Source: Clostridiales bacterium
GTDB lineage: Bacteria > Bacillota > Clostridia > Christensenellales > Aristaeellaceae
Direction: 5' to 3'
DNA length: 16,671 nucleotides
Assembly (NCBI GenBank): GCA_012512355.1
Contig: JAAZEI010000068.1
Location: 1-16,671, forward strand
Below are positions 1-8,567 of this stretch, piece after piece (position 1 is the first letter of the stretch; every line of letters starts with the position of its first letter). Both the position numbers and the translations under genes were made by a program. Below the pieces are notes generated by a model. It searched no databases. It was not told the DNA's origin and saw only the letters and a list, made by a program, of their open reading frames with translations.

Positions 1-1398
1 CATCAAAAAAGGTTCAGCCAAAGACCAAAAACAACAGGAATACAGGTGTTTGATCAACAAAAATAAGGAAATCCTCCGTTTATTTGGTAGAATAGATTAA
101 TCAAAAAAACACTACTAAACAAACGAAAGGACTTCCTTTGCATGAATACTACCACAATCACTTACGCATTGAAAAGAGAAACTTTCAATTTCTGCCAGGT
201 ATTGAGCAAAGATGCCCCGATGGCGCAGAAGCGATTCATAACTGATATGATCTATGGTATAACAGCCAGTGGCAGCTGCATCTTGTCCAAGATTGCCGAC
301 ACACTTCAGGAGCCCATTCACAAGAGCAACACCATTGACAGGCTGTCCCGGCATCTCAAGTCGGATATGCCTCAAACGCTGGAGAAGAACTATCGCCATC
401 TCGTGAAAGGCCAGATTAAACCGACCGGGAACATCTTCGTGGATGACAGCGATATCATCAAGCCCCATGGTTATGCCTTTGAAGATCTGGATCTTGTTCG
501 TGATGGTTCTTCCAAGGATAAGAAGATAGAGAAGGGATATCATGTCGCGGAGATATGCGCACTGCTTGACAAGGGAAAACAACCGGTCAGCCTTTATTCG
601 CATATCTACTCTTCCATATCCGAGGACTTTGTTTCGGCAAATGCGCAGACGCAAAACGCACTGATTTCGGTCTTTAGAGATTTCCCCGACGCCACCTATA
701 TATTCGACCGAGGCTATGATGCCAATGAACACTTCAAGTTCTTGTACCGGCACGACAAGCAGTTTATTGTTCGCATCAAACAAAACCGTACGCTGTATCA
801 CAAGGGCAAGAGTTGGAATGCGGTCACATTGCGCGATTCTCATAAAGGAAAGATCAAAGTCGATGTGAAGTTTGAGGGAAAAGACACTTCCTGCTATGTT
901 TCCCACCTGAATGTGCGCATCACAGCGGACCGTCATCCCCTGAGACTGCTGCTGATCTATGGGCTGACAAAAACACCAATGATGCTGGTCACCAACAGAG
1001 CGGTGAAAGGCAAAGAGGATGCCGCGAAGATCGTCAGGAGTTATTTTTCACGTTGGCGCATTGAGGAATACTTCAGGTTCAAGAAGCAGCATTATGGGTT
1101 TGAGGGCTTTCGCGTACGATCTCTCAAAGCTATTAACGCACTCAACCGCTATGTTTCTTTCTCCATTGGTTTGCTGAGCACAATCTCACAAAAAGATGAG
1201 AATTCGCAGTTGAAGCAAAGCATCCTTGCCAAAGCGATGGCGCTGAAAAAAGAAGTCAGCTTCTTTCTCTACCAATACGGCTATGGCGTTATGCGCATAC
1301 TGGCGCAGGCACATCAGGGCATCCGCGGCTGGCTTAAGAAAAAGTGGGAAAAGTACAAGCAGCTTGAGATGATTCTGGTGACACGCATGAACCGCTGA
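1..1398 (+). mobile_element. IS4-type insertion sequence, ends not resolved
   Basis: The transposase gene at 142-1398 marks an insertion sequence. I compared 1-141 with the reverse complement of 1399-1560 and found no convincing terminal inverted repeat or target duplication, so the left end is probably upstream of base 1 and the right end is somewhere between 1399 and about 1560. Bases 1-141 are AT-rich and contain no gene; they hold only the transposase ribosome site (AAAGGA, 126-131). The limits given are therefore the part that can be defended rather than true ends. Confidence 0.5.
142..1398 (+). CDS. IS4-family DDE transposase
   Basis: This 418-aa protein would catalyse cut-and-paste movement of its insertion sequence through an RNase H-like DDE domain. 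The catalytic acids can be placed by motif: D101/D102/D104 in VDDSDI, D189 in FDRGYD, and E308 in the C-terminal signature. That signature matches the IS4 pattern Y-x2-R-x3-E-x6-K exactly (Y301, R304, E308, K315). The length is normal for the family and the frame is unbroken, so the enzyme may be active. The ATG at 142 follows AAAGGA at 126-131. The gene lies about 300 nt upstream of ktrB and points toward it, so it could affect ktrB expression, but no strong outward promoter is evident. The exact IS subgroup cannot be assigned without a database comparison. Confidence 0.9.
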   Translation: MNTTTITYALKRETFNFCQVLSKDAPMAQKRFITDMIYGITASGSCILSKIADTLQEPIHKSNTIDRLSRHLKSDMPQTLEKNYRHLVKGQIKPTGNIFVDDSDIIKPHGYAFEDLDLVRDGSSKDKKIEKGYHVAEICALLDKGKQPVSLYSHIYSSISEDFVSANAQTQNALISVFRDFPDATYIFDRGYDANEHFKFLYRHDKQFIVRIKQNRTLYHKGKSWNAVTLRDSHKGKIKVDVKFEGKDTSCYVSHLNVRITADRHPLRLLLIYGLTKTPMMLVTNRAVKGKEDAAKIVRSYFSRWRIEEYFRFKKQHYGFEGFRVRSLKAINALNRYVSFSIGLLSTISQKDENSQLKQSILAKAMALKKEVSFFLYQYGYGVMRILAQAHQGIRGWLKKKWEKYKQLEMILVTRMNR

Positions 1399-1581
1399 AA
1401 AGAAGACAAGTGAATAGAACTGATCCGGCAGCTGTCAGGCGGTCTTAATTGACATGCCTTAAAATGTTCACTATCCCATATTTTTTATCCTGCCAATCCA
1501 TTTGAGGGACTATACTAGCTATTCCCTGCTAAATCAATGTCTTTTTTGAAGGTATGCGGAAACTCAAGTACCAGGTTAGTG

Positions 1582-1610
1582 TTGCCAAAGAGGCCAGTGA
1601 GCAGTAAAAT
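1582..1610 (+). promoter_or_regulatory. Probable sigma-A-type promoter of ktrBA
   Basis: TTGCCA at 1582-1587 and TAAAAT at 1605-1610 are separated by exactly 17 nt, each one base off consensus. Transcription would start near 1617, giving a leader of roughly 70-90 nt. The rest of the 1399-1708 gap shows a small hairpin (CAGTA 1602-1606 with TACTG 1615-1619) and an isolated TTGACA at 1449-1454 without a good -10. No ydaO-type c-di-AMP riboswitch consensus was recognised in the leader. Confidence 0.5.
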
Positions 1611-1708
1611 GAACTACTGAGGCAGAAGATAATCCTATCCAATGTAACGAGCCACCCCTATTCAATAAAAGAGTTTCCTGGGCATGAATGGAGAGAAGAC
1701 ACCCTGTT

Positions 1709-3007
1709 ATGAAGAATAAAAAAACGAATTGGCTGAGCCCTGCCAGGTTTTTGGTACTTGGCTTTGCCTGCGTTATTTTGATGGGCATGCTGTTGCTTTT
1801 GCTTCCTCTTTCAGTCAATCATGGTGTCAAAATTGGGTTTATTGACGCCTTTTTTACATCGACCAGTGCAGTGTGCGTGACCGGATTGGTCGTGGTGGAT
1901 ACCGCTGATACTTTTAGTATATTTGGACGGACAATTATAGCTTTGCTAATACAGATAGGCGGGTTGGGCTTTCACTCTATCGGGGTCGCATTCATATTGC
2001 TGGCAGGAAAAGAGGTTAATCTCAAGGAGCGGGTGCTGATTAAAGAGGGGCTGAATCTCAGCAACATGCAAGGGATAGTAAAATTAATTAAATCTGTGAT
2101 ATTGCTAACTTTTGTCTTTGAAGGTGTTGGCATGGCGCTGGGGTATATCGTTTTTTCAAAAGAATTTTCTCCTTTGACAGCTTTGGGGATCAGTGCATTT
2201 CATTCGGTCGCGGCCTTTAACAACTCGGGTTTTGATATCATGGGTGGCTTTCAAAGCCTAACATCCTACCAGGACAATATGCTTCTCAATATGATAACAG
2301 CAGGGTTGGTTATTTTTGGCGGCCTGGGCTTCTATGTTATTAAAGAGATCGTGAATAAGCGCTCCTGGCATGACTTTAGCATGAACACGAAGATCGTTCT
2401 CGTGATGAGTATTATTTTGCTGGCGGGTGGCACTTTGCTCATCAAGTTTACCAACAATATGACCTGGCTTGGGGCATTCTTTCATAGTGCTTCGTCCAGG
2501 ACGGCTGGATTTAATACCTATAATATTGGAGAGTTTTCTACGGCTGGTCAGTTTACCCTGGTCATGCTCATGTTCATCGGTGCGTCACCGGGGTCAACAG
2601 GCGGCGGTGTAAAAACCACCACGATTTTTACTTTGTTTAAGAGTATGTTTTCCTTTGCAACAAACAAAGAATCCACAGCATTCCATCGAAAAATACCCAA
2701 CGAGAGCATTTTGAAAGCCTTTATGGTAACTTTGCTGGCTCTTCTGGTTGTTTGCGTAATAGTTTTTCTCATTTGTATTATCGAACCGCAGCTGCAGTTT
2801 TCTCAGGTTGTGTTTGAAGTTGTTTCTGGGTTTGCCACGGTGGGCCTCACCACAGGCATCACACCGCAATTATCCGGGCTGAGCAAACTGCTGCTGTGTG
2901 CTACAATGTTTATAGGACGTTTGGGGCCGCTCACGATGGCAACAGTGTGGATTTACAAACCAAAGCCCCATATTTCCTTCGGCTCGGAGCATGTATCAAT
3001 AGGTTAG
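1709..3007 (+). CDS. ktrB: KtrB/TrkH-family potassium channel subunit
   Basis: This is the membrane ion-conducting subunit of a Ktr/Trk K+ uptake system. Such proteins are four fused pore repeats, and each repeat's filter is visible. Counted from the upstream ATG at 1688 they are VTGL at 64-67, NNSGFD at 178-183, TAGF at 272-275 and TVGLT at 384-388. The small-residue, gate-like stretch GASPGSTGGG at 298-307 precedes the fourth repeat's helices. The length (about 432-439 aa) suits KtrB rather than the longer TrkH. I prefer the ATG at 1709 (protein begins MKNKKTNWLSPAR) because KtrB proteins usually start with a short basic segment just before the first helix. The ATG at 1688 adds seven residues and has no clear ribosome site; 1709 has only a distant GGAGAG. 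The stop overlaps the ktrA Shine-Dalgarno, so the two are cotranscribed. Confidence 0.93.
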   Translation: MKNKKTNWLSPARFLVLGFACVILMGMLLLLLPLSVNHGVKIGFIDAFFTSTSAVCVTGLVVVDTADTFSIFGRTIIALLIQIGGLGFHSIGVAFILLAGKEVNLKERVLIKEGLNLSNMQGIVKLIKSVILLTFVFEGVGMALGYIVFSKEFSPLTALGISAFHSVAAFNNSGFDIMGGFQSLTSYQDNMLLNMITAGLVIFGGLGFYVIKEIVNKRSWHDFSMNTKIVLVMSIILLAGGTLLIKFTNNMTWLGAFFHSASSRTAGFNTYNIGEFSTAGQFTLVMLMFIGASPGSTGGGVKTTTIFTLFKSMFSFATNKESTAFHRKIPNESILKAFMVTLLALLVVCVIVFLICIIEPQLQFSQVVFEVVSGFATVGLTTGITPQLSGLSKLLLCATMFIGRLGPLTMATVWIYKPKPHISFGSEHVSIG

Positions 3008-3016
3008 GAGACACTC

Positions 3017-3688
3017 ATGTCAGGATTTGGATTGAGCAATATTTATGGTGTAATCGGGTTAGGAAGGTTTGGGACTGCTCTTGCTGAGACTTTGGCTGAA
3101 AATGGGCAGGAAGTGATTGTTCTTGATAATAATGAAAGCAAGATCAGTCAAATACAGGATAAGGTGCTCCAGGCTTTTGTGGTGCCGAAACTTGATAAAA
3201 TCTCGCTGCAGGAAGCAGGGATACAAAACTGCGGTACGGTCATTGTGTGCATTGGTGAGCAGGTTGAAGCAAGTATTCTGACCACGCTCAACGTTATTGA
3301 GCTGGATGTGCCGCGTGTTATTGCAAAAGCGATGAGCACTGAACATGGCCGGGTGCTGGAAAAGATAGGCGCTGAAGTTGTTTATCCTGAGAGGGACCGC
3401 GCTGTACGCTTAGCCAACGCTCTCACCCGCCCCAGAGCGCTGGATTATTTGGATTTATCCCGGGAGTATTCTATTTCCGAGTTTAGACTCAGCGAGAAAA
3501 TGTCCGGGAAAACTATCCTGGAAGTTGATTTGAGAAAAAAATACGGACTGAACATTATCGCAATTGTCAGGGGAGAAGAAACCATTGTAGAAATACAGCC
3601 GGATCTTAAGCTAAAAACAGATGATCTGATTGTTGTCATTGGACGTAAAGAGAACGTCCTTAGATTTGAAAAAAACGTAATTTCCTGA
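3017..3688 (+). CDS. ktrA: KtrA, cytosolic RCK gating subunit of K+ uptake
   Basis: This 223-aa protein would form the cytoplasmic ring that gates KtrB in response to nucleotides. The N-terminal RCK/TrkA-N Rossmann domain starts with GLGRFG (residues 14-19). An acidic residue ends the second strand (VIVLDNNE, D37), as expected for binding the adenosine ribose of ATP/ADP or NAD. The C-terminal RCK_C domain spans roughly 140-220 (FRLSEKMSGKTILEVDLRKK onward to DDLIVVIGR). In Bacillota the RCK_C domain of KtrA binds cyclic di-AMP, which closes the channel; that is family knowledge, not visible here. The ATG at 3017 has AGGAG (3006-3010) overlapping the ktrB stop. No terminator with a T-run follows; a hairpin at 3763-3777 lacks one. 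Confidence 0.94.
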   Translation: MSGFGLSNIYGVIGLGRFGTALAETLAENGQEVIVLDNNESKISQIQDKVLQAFVVPKLDKISLQEAGIQNCGTVIVCIGEQVEASILTTLNVIELDVPRVIAKAMSTEHGRVLEKIGAEVVYPERDRAVRLANALTRPRALDYLDLSREYSISEFRLSEKMSGKTILEVDLRKKYGLNIIAIVRGEETIVEIQPDLKLKTDDLIVVIGRKENVLRFEKNVIS

Positions 3689-3914
3689 TACTCATCATAA
3701 CTTTCTGATTGTAAATTTGAGAATGCACAAAGCTACGTTTTTCAAGACAATGCAATAACGCGGGTTTCAGCGAAACCTTGCGGCGCAATACATGTTAATG
3801 CTCATGTTTTATCTGTTGTCCAGGGGCAAAGAATAGTCTCTCTTTGAAGCTAAGTAGCAGAGGGGGAATGTTTTGTGTATACTGTTAAGACATGGTCAAC
3901 AGGGAGGTCGAAAC

Positions 3915-4595
3915 TTGTCGGTAAATCTTCGCGCTCTGATTGTTGCAGATCAGGAGAGTAAATTTATCTGGGACTATTTTGACAAATCACGCTTTGAAGG
4001 TGTGGATGTCATTATTTCCTGCGGAGATTTAAAGGCTCATTATCTTTCCTTTTTAACAACAATGGTTTCAGCGCCTCTGCTGTATGTGCCAGGGAATCAT
4101 GATGGAGACTATCTTCGAAACCCACCCGAAGGCTGTGATGACCTGACAGAGAAAATGATCACAATCAAGGGAGTTCGTTTCATCGGATTTGGCGGCGCTT
4201 TGTCCCGAAGCCCCAAACCCTTTCATTATACCGAAAAAGATCTCTCCAGACAGGTGGTGCGCAGAATGCCTGAAATTTGTATGCATGGCGGCTTTGATGT
4301 TTTGGTAACGCATGCGCCCTCCCGTGGATTGGGAGACGGGGAAGACGTCTTTCACAAAGGATTCAAAGGATATTTGGCTCTGCTTCATCTATTTAGCCCC
4401 CATTATCATCTGCATGGTCATGTGCATATGAATTACGCAGGCGCAAAACAGGATCTTATTTATCGGGATACAAAAATACTCAATGGATACAACTATCGAA
4501 TTGTGGATTTGGTGCTTCCAAAGAAAAACCACAAGCGCTTATCTTACTTAAAAACACGTTATGATTGGGTGAAAGAATATGCAAGCAGCGGTTAA
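3915..4595 (+). CDS. Calcineurin-like metallophosphoesterase, TTG start
   Basis: This is a binuclear-metal phosphoesterase of about 226 aa. Motifs in order are D12-x-E14 (ADQES), GD at 37-38 (CGDLK), GNHD at 60-63, a THAP histidine in the second half and GHVH near the end. Family members usually have D-x-H in the first motif; here glutamate replaces histidine, a variant that may alter metal binding. The TTG at 3915 is chosen because AGGGAGGT (3901-3908) sits 6 nt upstream and because the protein then begins just before the first strand, as in relatives. An in-frame TTG at 3873, with AGGGGG at 3861-3866, would add 14 unrelated residues. A TATACT at 3878-3883 without a matching -35 could be its -10. 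The substrate is unknown. The gene overlaps the downstream ParB-BMP gene by 17 nt, so the two probably act together. Confidence 0.85.
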   Translation: MSVNLRALIVADQESKFIWDYFDKSRFEGVDVIISCGDLKAHYLSFLTTMVSAPLLYVPGNHDGDYLRNPPEGCDDLTEKMITIKGVRFIGFGGALSRSPKPFHYTEKDLSRQVVRRMPEICMHGGFDVLVTHAPSRGLGDGEDVFHKGFKGYLALLHLFSPHYHLHGHVHMNYAGAKQDLIYRDTKILNGYNYRIVDLVLPKKNHKRLSYLKTRYDWVKEYASSG

Positions 4596-6480
4596 ACATA
4601 CAGCCAGGATGGAATATGATAATGCCCTGCGGCGAGGCAAGCGGGAGTACAGCACACTGACTTCCAAAGGCGAGCGCGGCACTTTATTGGTTCTGGATGA
4701 ATTGACACAGGAAAGCCGCATCATGGCCTATGTCAAGCAGCCAACACGTGAAATATCAATGAATCGCATTGCCGGCACCTATACTTCAGCCCGTGCCAGA
4801 AGCTTTAGTGCCGGTTTTATGCCGCTTTATGACAGCGGGACAGAATTTGCAGGAAAGTGGATTGCTTTATGTGCTGCACACATGAGCGAAGGTCTTCGAG
4901 ATCCCATTCAGGTTTATGAGTACATGTGGAATTATTATGTCATTGAAGGCAACAAGCGCGTGAGTGTGCTCAAATATTTTGGCGCGCCATCTGTCAGGGC
5001 AGAGATAACCCGTATGATTCCGCAAATGGACGCGGATGAACCGGATACTGCTGCTTATTATGCTTTTCTGCGCTATGACCGCAAAGGCAAGTTTAAGAAC
5101 ATTCACTTGAGCAGCGCCGAGCGCTACGAAGCTTTGGAGAAAACAGAAAAAGTGCTGCTCCAGAAGGTGGGTTCTCAGGAGAATGAAATTAATTTTAACA
5201 GCATGTTCCTTCGTTTTGAAGTCGCGTATGCCGCAGCCGGCAGTACGCTGTCACTGGGAGACGCGTTTTTGGAATACCTGAAGGTTTTTGGTTTTATTCT
5301 CGCAGAACCATCGAGTTTATTGACCGAGCGCATCCATGACTTAAAACCCCAATTGGAGCTTACCCAAAGCCCGCCCAAAGAGCCTACCCTCCTGCTGGAA
5401 GTACAGCCTGATGTTCAGCAGCAAAGTTTGATCAGCCGGTTGTTTAGCGGTCGTAAAACAGCTGAAATTGTATTTGCATATGAAGAAGGTCGAACTGCTG
5501 ATAATTGGATAGGGGCACATGAAAAAGGACGCCTTGAAATGCAGGAAGTTCTGGGAGATGAAGTCTCTTCCTCTTGTATTGACGGGCTCACACCGGAGAA
5601 TTCCTATGAACTGATCAGTCAAAATGCCACAGGTAAAGATCTGCTGATTGTGACCTCTGCCCGCCTGGCTCCTGCCGCTTTACGGTTCTCGCTTGAAAAC
5701 CCTGATTGCATTACCTTGATTTACTCAAGAGCTAGACAGGACAGCAGGCTGAACACATATTATGGCCGTTATTATGAACCCGTATTTTTATGCGGCATCA
5801 CCGCAGGCCTTGCCACCAAAAGTGGGAAGGTAGCCTATATCACACCCTACTTGACAGGAGGCCGCCACACCAGTGATATCAATGCATTCGCCTTGGGAGT
5901 CAAAAGTGTGCGTCCCGATGCCCATGTTTATCTGATGATGAAAAATGTTTCGCCTATTGATCCGACTACTTGTGAACTTGGCATTCGTCAATCAGTCGAA
6001 TTAGGCTGTGATATCGCCCTGACGCCCGATTATCCTGGGCTTAGCATGGACGCAGCCCCGGAGGGAAGTTTTTCTTTTCTTTTGCGACTCCATGCTATGG
6101 GACAGCCTTCGGAATATCTGGCTTCCCCTACTTGGAACTGGGGGCGCTATTACACAGAGATAGCGCGCAGCTACCTCAACAACAGCCTCGAATTTCTCCG
6201 CATTATAGACAAGCGTGAAGAGCCTTCCGTCACAGGCTTTTGGTGGGGCATGGCCAGCGGGGCTCTGGAATTCAGATCTGTAAAATTCCTTCACCCCATA
6301 GCGGATAATCTTTTACAATATATACGCAGCAACATTCAGCTGGGTCGCTTTAAGCCATTTCGCGGACCGATTTTTGATAAAAATGGCATGGAAAGAGTAT
6401 CTGAACATTCAGCTCTGCGGCCTTACGATATCCTGTACATGGAATGGCTGGCTGACTTTATTCACATAATCGCTGATTAA
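4579..6480 (+). CDS. Cytosolic ParB-like/BMP-domain fusion protein
   Basis: This 633-aa protein has no signal peptide or lipobox and no membrane helix. Residues about 55-140 contain a ParB/sulfiredoxin-like element, most clearly YYVIEGNKRVSVLKYFGA (119-136), resembling the GxxR motif of ParB-like domains. A helical linker follows. Residues about 295-600 resemble the BMP/Med family of nucleoside-binding proteins: YYEPVFLCGITAGLATKSGK (398-417) matches the conserved 'G-x-x-AGL-x-x-K-x-GK' block, and INAFALGVKSVRPDAHV (434-450) the next one. BMP proteins are normally lipoproteins feeding ABC importers; this one is cytosolic and has no transporter genes beside it, so a sensing or regulatory role is more likely. 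The ATG at 4579 lies inside the phosphoesterase gene with only a weak GGTGAAAG ribosome site, suggesting translational coupling. A start at 4609 (residue 11) is possible. The biochemical function is unknown. Confidence 0.8.
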   Translation: MQAAVKHTARMEYDNALRRGKREYSTLTSKGERGTLLVLDELTQESRIMAYVKQPTREISMNRIAGTYTSARARSFSAGFMPLYDSGTEFAGKWIALCAAHMSEGLRDPIQVYEYMWNYYVIEGNKRVSVLKYFGAPSVRAEITRMIPQMDADEPDTAAYYAFLRYDRKGKFKNIHLSSAERYEALEKTEKVLLQKVGSQENEINFNSMFLRFEVAYAAAGSTLSLGDAFLEYLKVFGFILAEPSSLLTERIHDLKPQLELTQSPPKEPTLLLEVQPDVQQQSLISRLFSGRKTAEIVFAYEEGRTADNWIGAHEKGRLEMQEVLGDEVSSSCIDGLTPENSYELISQNATGKDLLIVTSARLAPAALRFSLENPDCITLIYSRARQDSRLNTYYGRYYEPVFLCGITAGLATKSGKVAYITPYLTGGRHTSDINAFALGVKSVRPDAHVYLMMKNVSPIDPTTCELGIRQSVELGCDIALTPDYPGLSMDAAPEGSFSFLLRLHAMGQPSEYLASPTWNWGRYYTEIARSYLNNSLEFLRIIDKREEPSVTGFWWGMASGALEFRSVKFLHPIADNLLQYIRSNIQLGRFKPFRGPIFDKNGMERVSEHSALRPYDILYMEWLADFIHIIAD

Positions 6481-6528
6481 CAGCTAATAATTTTATTTTT
6501 TAATTTGTTTGCGATAGCGCTGTTACTA

Positions 6529-6563
6529 AAAAAGCCGCCTTGTTAATTGCTCGGCGGCTTTTT
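6529..6563. terminator. Bidirectional intrinsic terminator
   Basis: An 11-bp stem pairs AAAAAGCCGCC (6529-6539) with GGCGGCTTTTT (6553-6563) around a 13-nt loop. A-rich sequence on the left and T-rich on the right let it act on both strands. It sits between the convergent ParB-BMP gene and thrS and can end both transcripts. Confidence 0.9.
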
Positions 6564-6582
6564 ACAAATATACTATAAAATA

Positions 6583-8502
6583 TCAGATGCCCCAATTTCT
6601 TTCTGTACTGCGGCTCGCGTTTTCCGCCACCAGCAGCTCAATCATTTCATCCTGCGAGTAGTCGTTGACTGTTTCGCCTTTGCGTGTACGAATGGAGACG
6701 CTGCCTTCTTCTGCCTCCCGGTCTCCGATGATAAGCATGTAGGGGATTTTCATCATTTGTGCTTCGCGCACTTTAAAGCCAATTTTTTCATTGCGTAAGT
6801 CAAGTTCGACGCGCAATCCCCTTTGTTTCATTTTCTCCTGTAAAGCGATTGCGGCCGCATCCGCACGTTGCGTAATTGTCATGATCTTGGCTTGTACCGG
6901 TGACAGCCACAGCGGGAATGCGCCTCCAAAGTGCTCTATCAATATCCCGATGAAGCGTTCCATCGATCCATATACTACACGGTGCAGCATGATGGGACGG
7001 TGTTTCTCCCCATCAGCGCCGATATAGCTCAAATCAAAGAGTTCAGGCATGTTCATATCCAGCTGTATGGTTCCGCATTGCCAGCTGCGTCCCAGGCTGT
7101 CACGCAGATGAAAGTCGATTTTGGGGCCATAGAAAGCACCGTCGCCCTCATTGATGGTATAAGGCACTCCCATCTCATCCAGCGCGTCCTTGAGTGCTTT
7201 TGTAGATAATTCCCAAAGTTTATCTGATCCGACGGAGTTTTCGGGCCTGGTTGACAGTTCAATTTTATAAGGAAATCCAAAGGTTTTGTAGACGCTGTCA
7301 GCCAGCTGATAAATCCCGATCACTTCCTGTTTGATTTGGTCTTCCGTACAGAAAATGTGTGCATCGTCCTGGGTAAAGCAGCGTACACGCATCAATCCAT
7401 GCAAAGTGCCGGATTTTTCGTGACGGTGCACCAAACCCAGCTCAGCCAGTCGCTGGGGCAGGTCACGATAACTCCACTTTCTGCGTTTGAAAGCCAATAT
7501 TCCGCCGGGACAATTCATGGGTTTGATGGCATAATCAGCATCATCGATTTTGGTAACATACATATTATCCCGGTAATGATCCCAATGTCCGCTTGTTTCC
7601 CATAGTGTTCGGGAGAGGATAATGGGCGTTTTCACTTCTTCATAACCGGCTTGTTCATGTATTTCATGCCAGTAATTCTCCAGAATATTGCGAAGCACCA
7701 TGCCTTTGGGATAAAAAAATGGGAAACCGGGGCCTTCATCCAGGATGTCAAACAAGTCAAGTTCCCGACCCAGTTTGCGGTGGTCACGCTTTTTTGCCTC
7801 TTCTATCATGGTGAGGTAGGCTTCAAGATCAGCTTTGTCGGTAAATGCAGTGCCATATATACGCTGGAGCATTTTCTGTTTTTCGTCTCCGTGCCAATAT
7901 GCCCCTGCAACACTTGTGAGTTTGAGGGCTTTGATACGGCCTGTGTTGGGCAGGTGAGGGCCGGCGCAAAGATCAACAAAATCACCCTGCTGATAAAAAG
8001 AGATCACTTCATCCTCGGGCAAGCTTTCGATGAGTTCTATCTTATAAGGTTCATCTTTCTCCTGCATGAAAGCAATAGCTTCATCGCGCGGCAGGGTAAA
8101 TCGAACCTCGCGGTCATTTTTCTTGATGATGCGCTTCATTTCTTTCTCAATTTTTGCGAGGATCTCTGGTGTAAAGGGTTCATCCACATCAAAATCATAG
8201 TAAAAGCCGTGTTCGATGGCGGGCCCTATCGCGAGCTTGGCCTCGGGTACGACGTTTTTCACCGCACTTGCCAGGACATGCGATGCTGTGTGGCGCAGCA
8301 CTCTTTTTGCCTCGTCATCGGAGAAACTGAGGAAACTTAATTCTCCGTCAGTTTCCAGCGGCTGCATCAATTCAACCAGTTCACCATTGAAGCGCGCTGC
8401 AATGGCAGTTTTCTTAAGTTCGGAATCGAGCTGCGTCAAAATATCAAGTGCATTAATGCCTAGATCATATTGTTTATTTTCCCCATTTACTTTGATGTTC
8501 AT
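6583..8502 (-). CDS. thrS: Threonyl-tRNA synthetase
   Basis: The class II synthetase attaches threonine to tRNA-Thr. Counting from the ATG at 8502 (639 aa), the TGS domain is about 1-60. The editing domain carries H71-x3-H75 (HTASH) and C179/H183 (CAGPH), which clear mischarged serine. The catalytic core shows the zinc ligands C331 (MNCPGG), H382 (DDAH) and the later LHR histidine, plus motif 2 arginine in VHRHEKSG. The last 100 or so residues are the anticodon-binding domain. Length is typical. An ATG at 8508 is only 1 nt from the AAAGGAG site (8510-8516), while 8502 is 7 nt away, so 8502 is preferred. Expression is controlled by the T-box leader upstream. Confidence 0.97.
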   Translation of the reverse strand: MNIKVNGENKQYDLGINALDILTQLDSELKKTAIAARFNGELVELMQPLETDGELSFLSFSDDEAKRVLRHTASHVLASAVKNVVPEAKLAIGPAIEHGFYYDFDVDEPFTPEILAKIEKEMKRIIKKNDREVRFTLPRDEAIAFMQEKDEPYKIELIESLPEDEVISFYQQGDFVDLCAGPHLPNTGRIKALKLTSVAGAYWHGDEKQKMLQRIYGTAFTDKADLEAYLTMIEEAKKRDHRKLGRELDLFDILDEGPGFPFFYPKGMVLRNILENYWHEIHEQAGYEEVKTPIILSRTLWETSGHWDHYRDNMYVTKIDDADYAIKPMNCPGGILAFKRRKWSYRDLPQRLAELGLVHRHEKSGTLHGLMRVRCFTQDDAHIFCTEDQIKQEVIGIYQLADSVYKTFGFPYKIELSTRPENSVGSDKLWELSTKALKDALDEMGVPYTINEGDGAFYGPKIDFHLRDSLGRSWQCGTIQLDMNMPELFDLSYIGADGEKHRPIMLHRVVYGSMERFIGILIEHFGGAFPLWLSPVQAKIMTITQRADAAAIALQEKMKQRGLRVELDLRNEKIGFKVREAQMMKIPYMLIIGDREAEEGSVSIRTRKGETVNDYSQDEMIELLVAENASRSTERNWGI

Positions 8503-8532
8503 GCCCATGCTCCTTTAAAAGCTTTCTAAACA

Positions 8533-8567
8533 AAATAAAAAAAACATTCATCCCCTCGGGACGAATG
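8533..8567 (-). terminator. Regulated terminator of the thrS T-box
   Basis: On the minus strand the stem pairs 8567-8558 with 8554-8545 (10 bp, one G-U pair) around a 3-nt loop, then runs into a T-rich tract ending near 8533. It overlaps in function with the T-box antiterminator just upstream. Confidence 0.85.

Noticed and set aside
115..936. 273-aa open frame on the minus strand
   Set aside because: It lies antisense to the transposase, has no recognisable domain and is explained by codon bias of the real gene.
1..1560. Terminal inverted repeats of the insertion sequence
   Set aside because: Best partial matches by eye were short (about 8 bases with a mismatch) and not placed symmetrically, so no ends are claimed.
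1611..1708. Possible c-di-AMP (ydaO) or other riboswitch ahead of ktrB
   Set aside because: The leader is short and shows none of the conserved ydaO core sequence; only weak small hairpins are visible.
3763..3777. Hairpin GGTTTC-AGC-GAAACC after ktrA as a terminator
   Set aside because: The 6-bp stem is followed by mixed sequence without a T-run, so intrinsic termination is not supported.
7651..8340. 229-aa open frame on the plus strand
   Set aside because: It is antisense to thrS, whose catalytic motifs fill the other strand; no family features or ribosome site.
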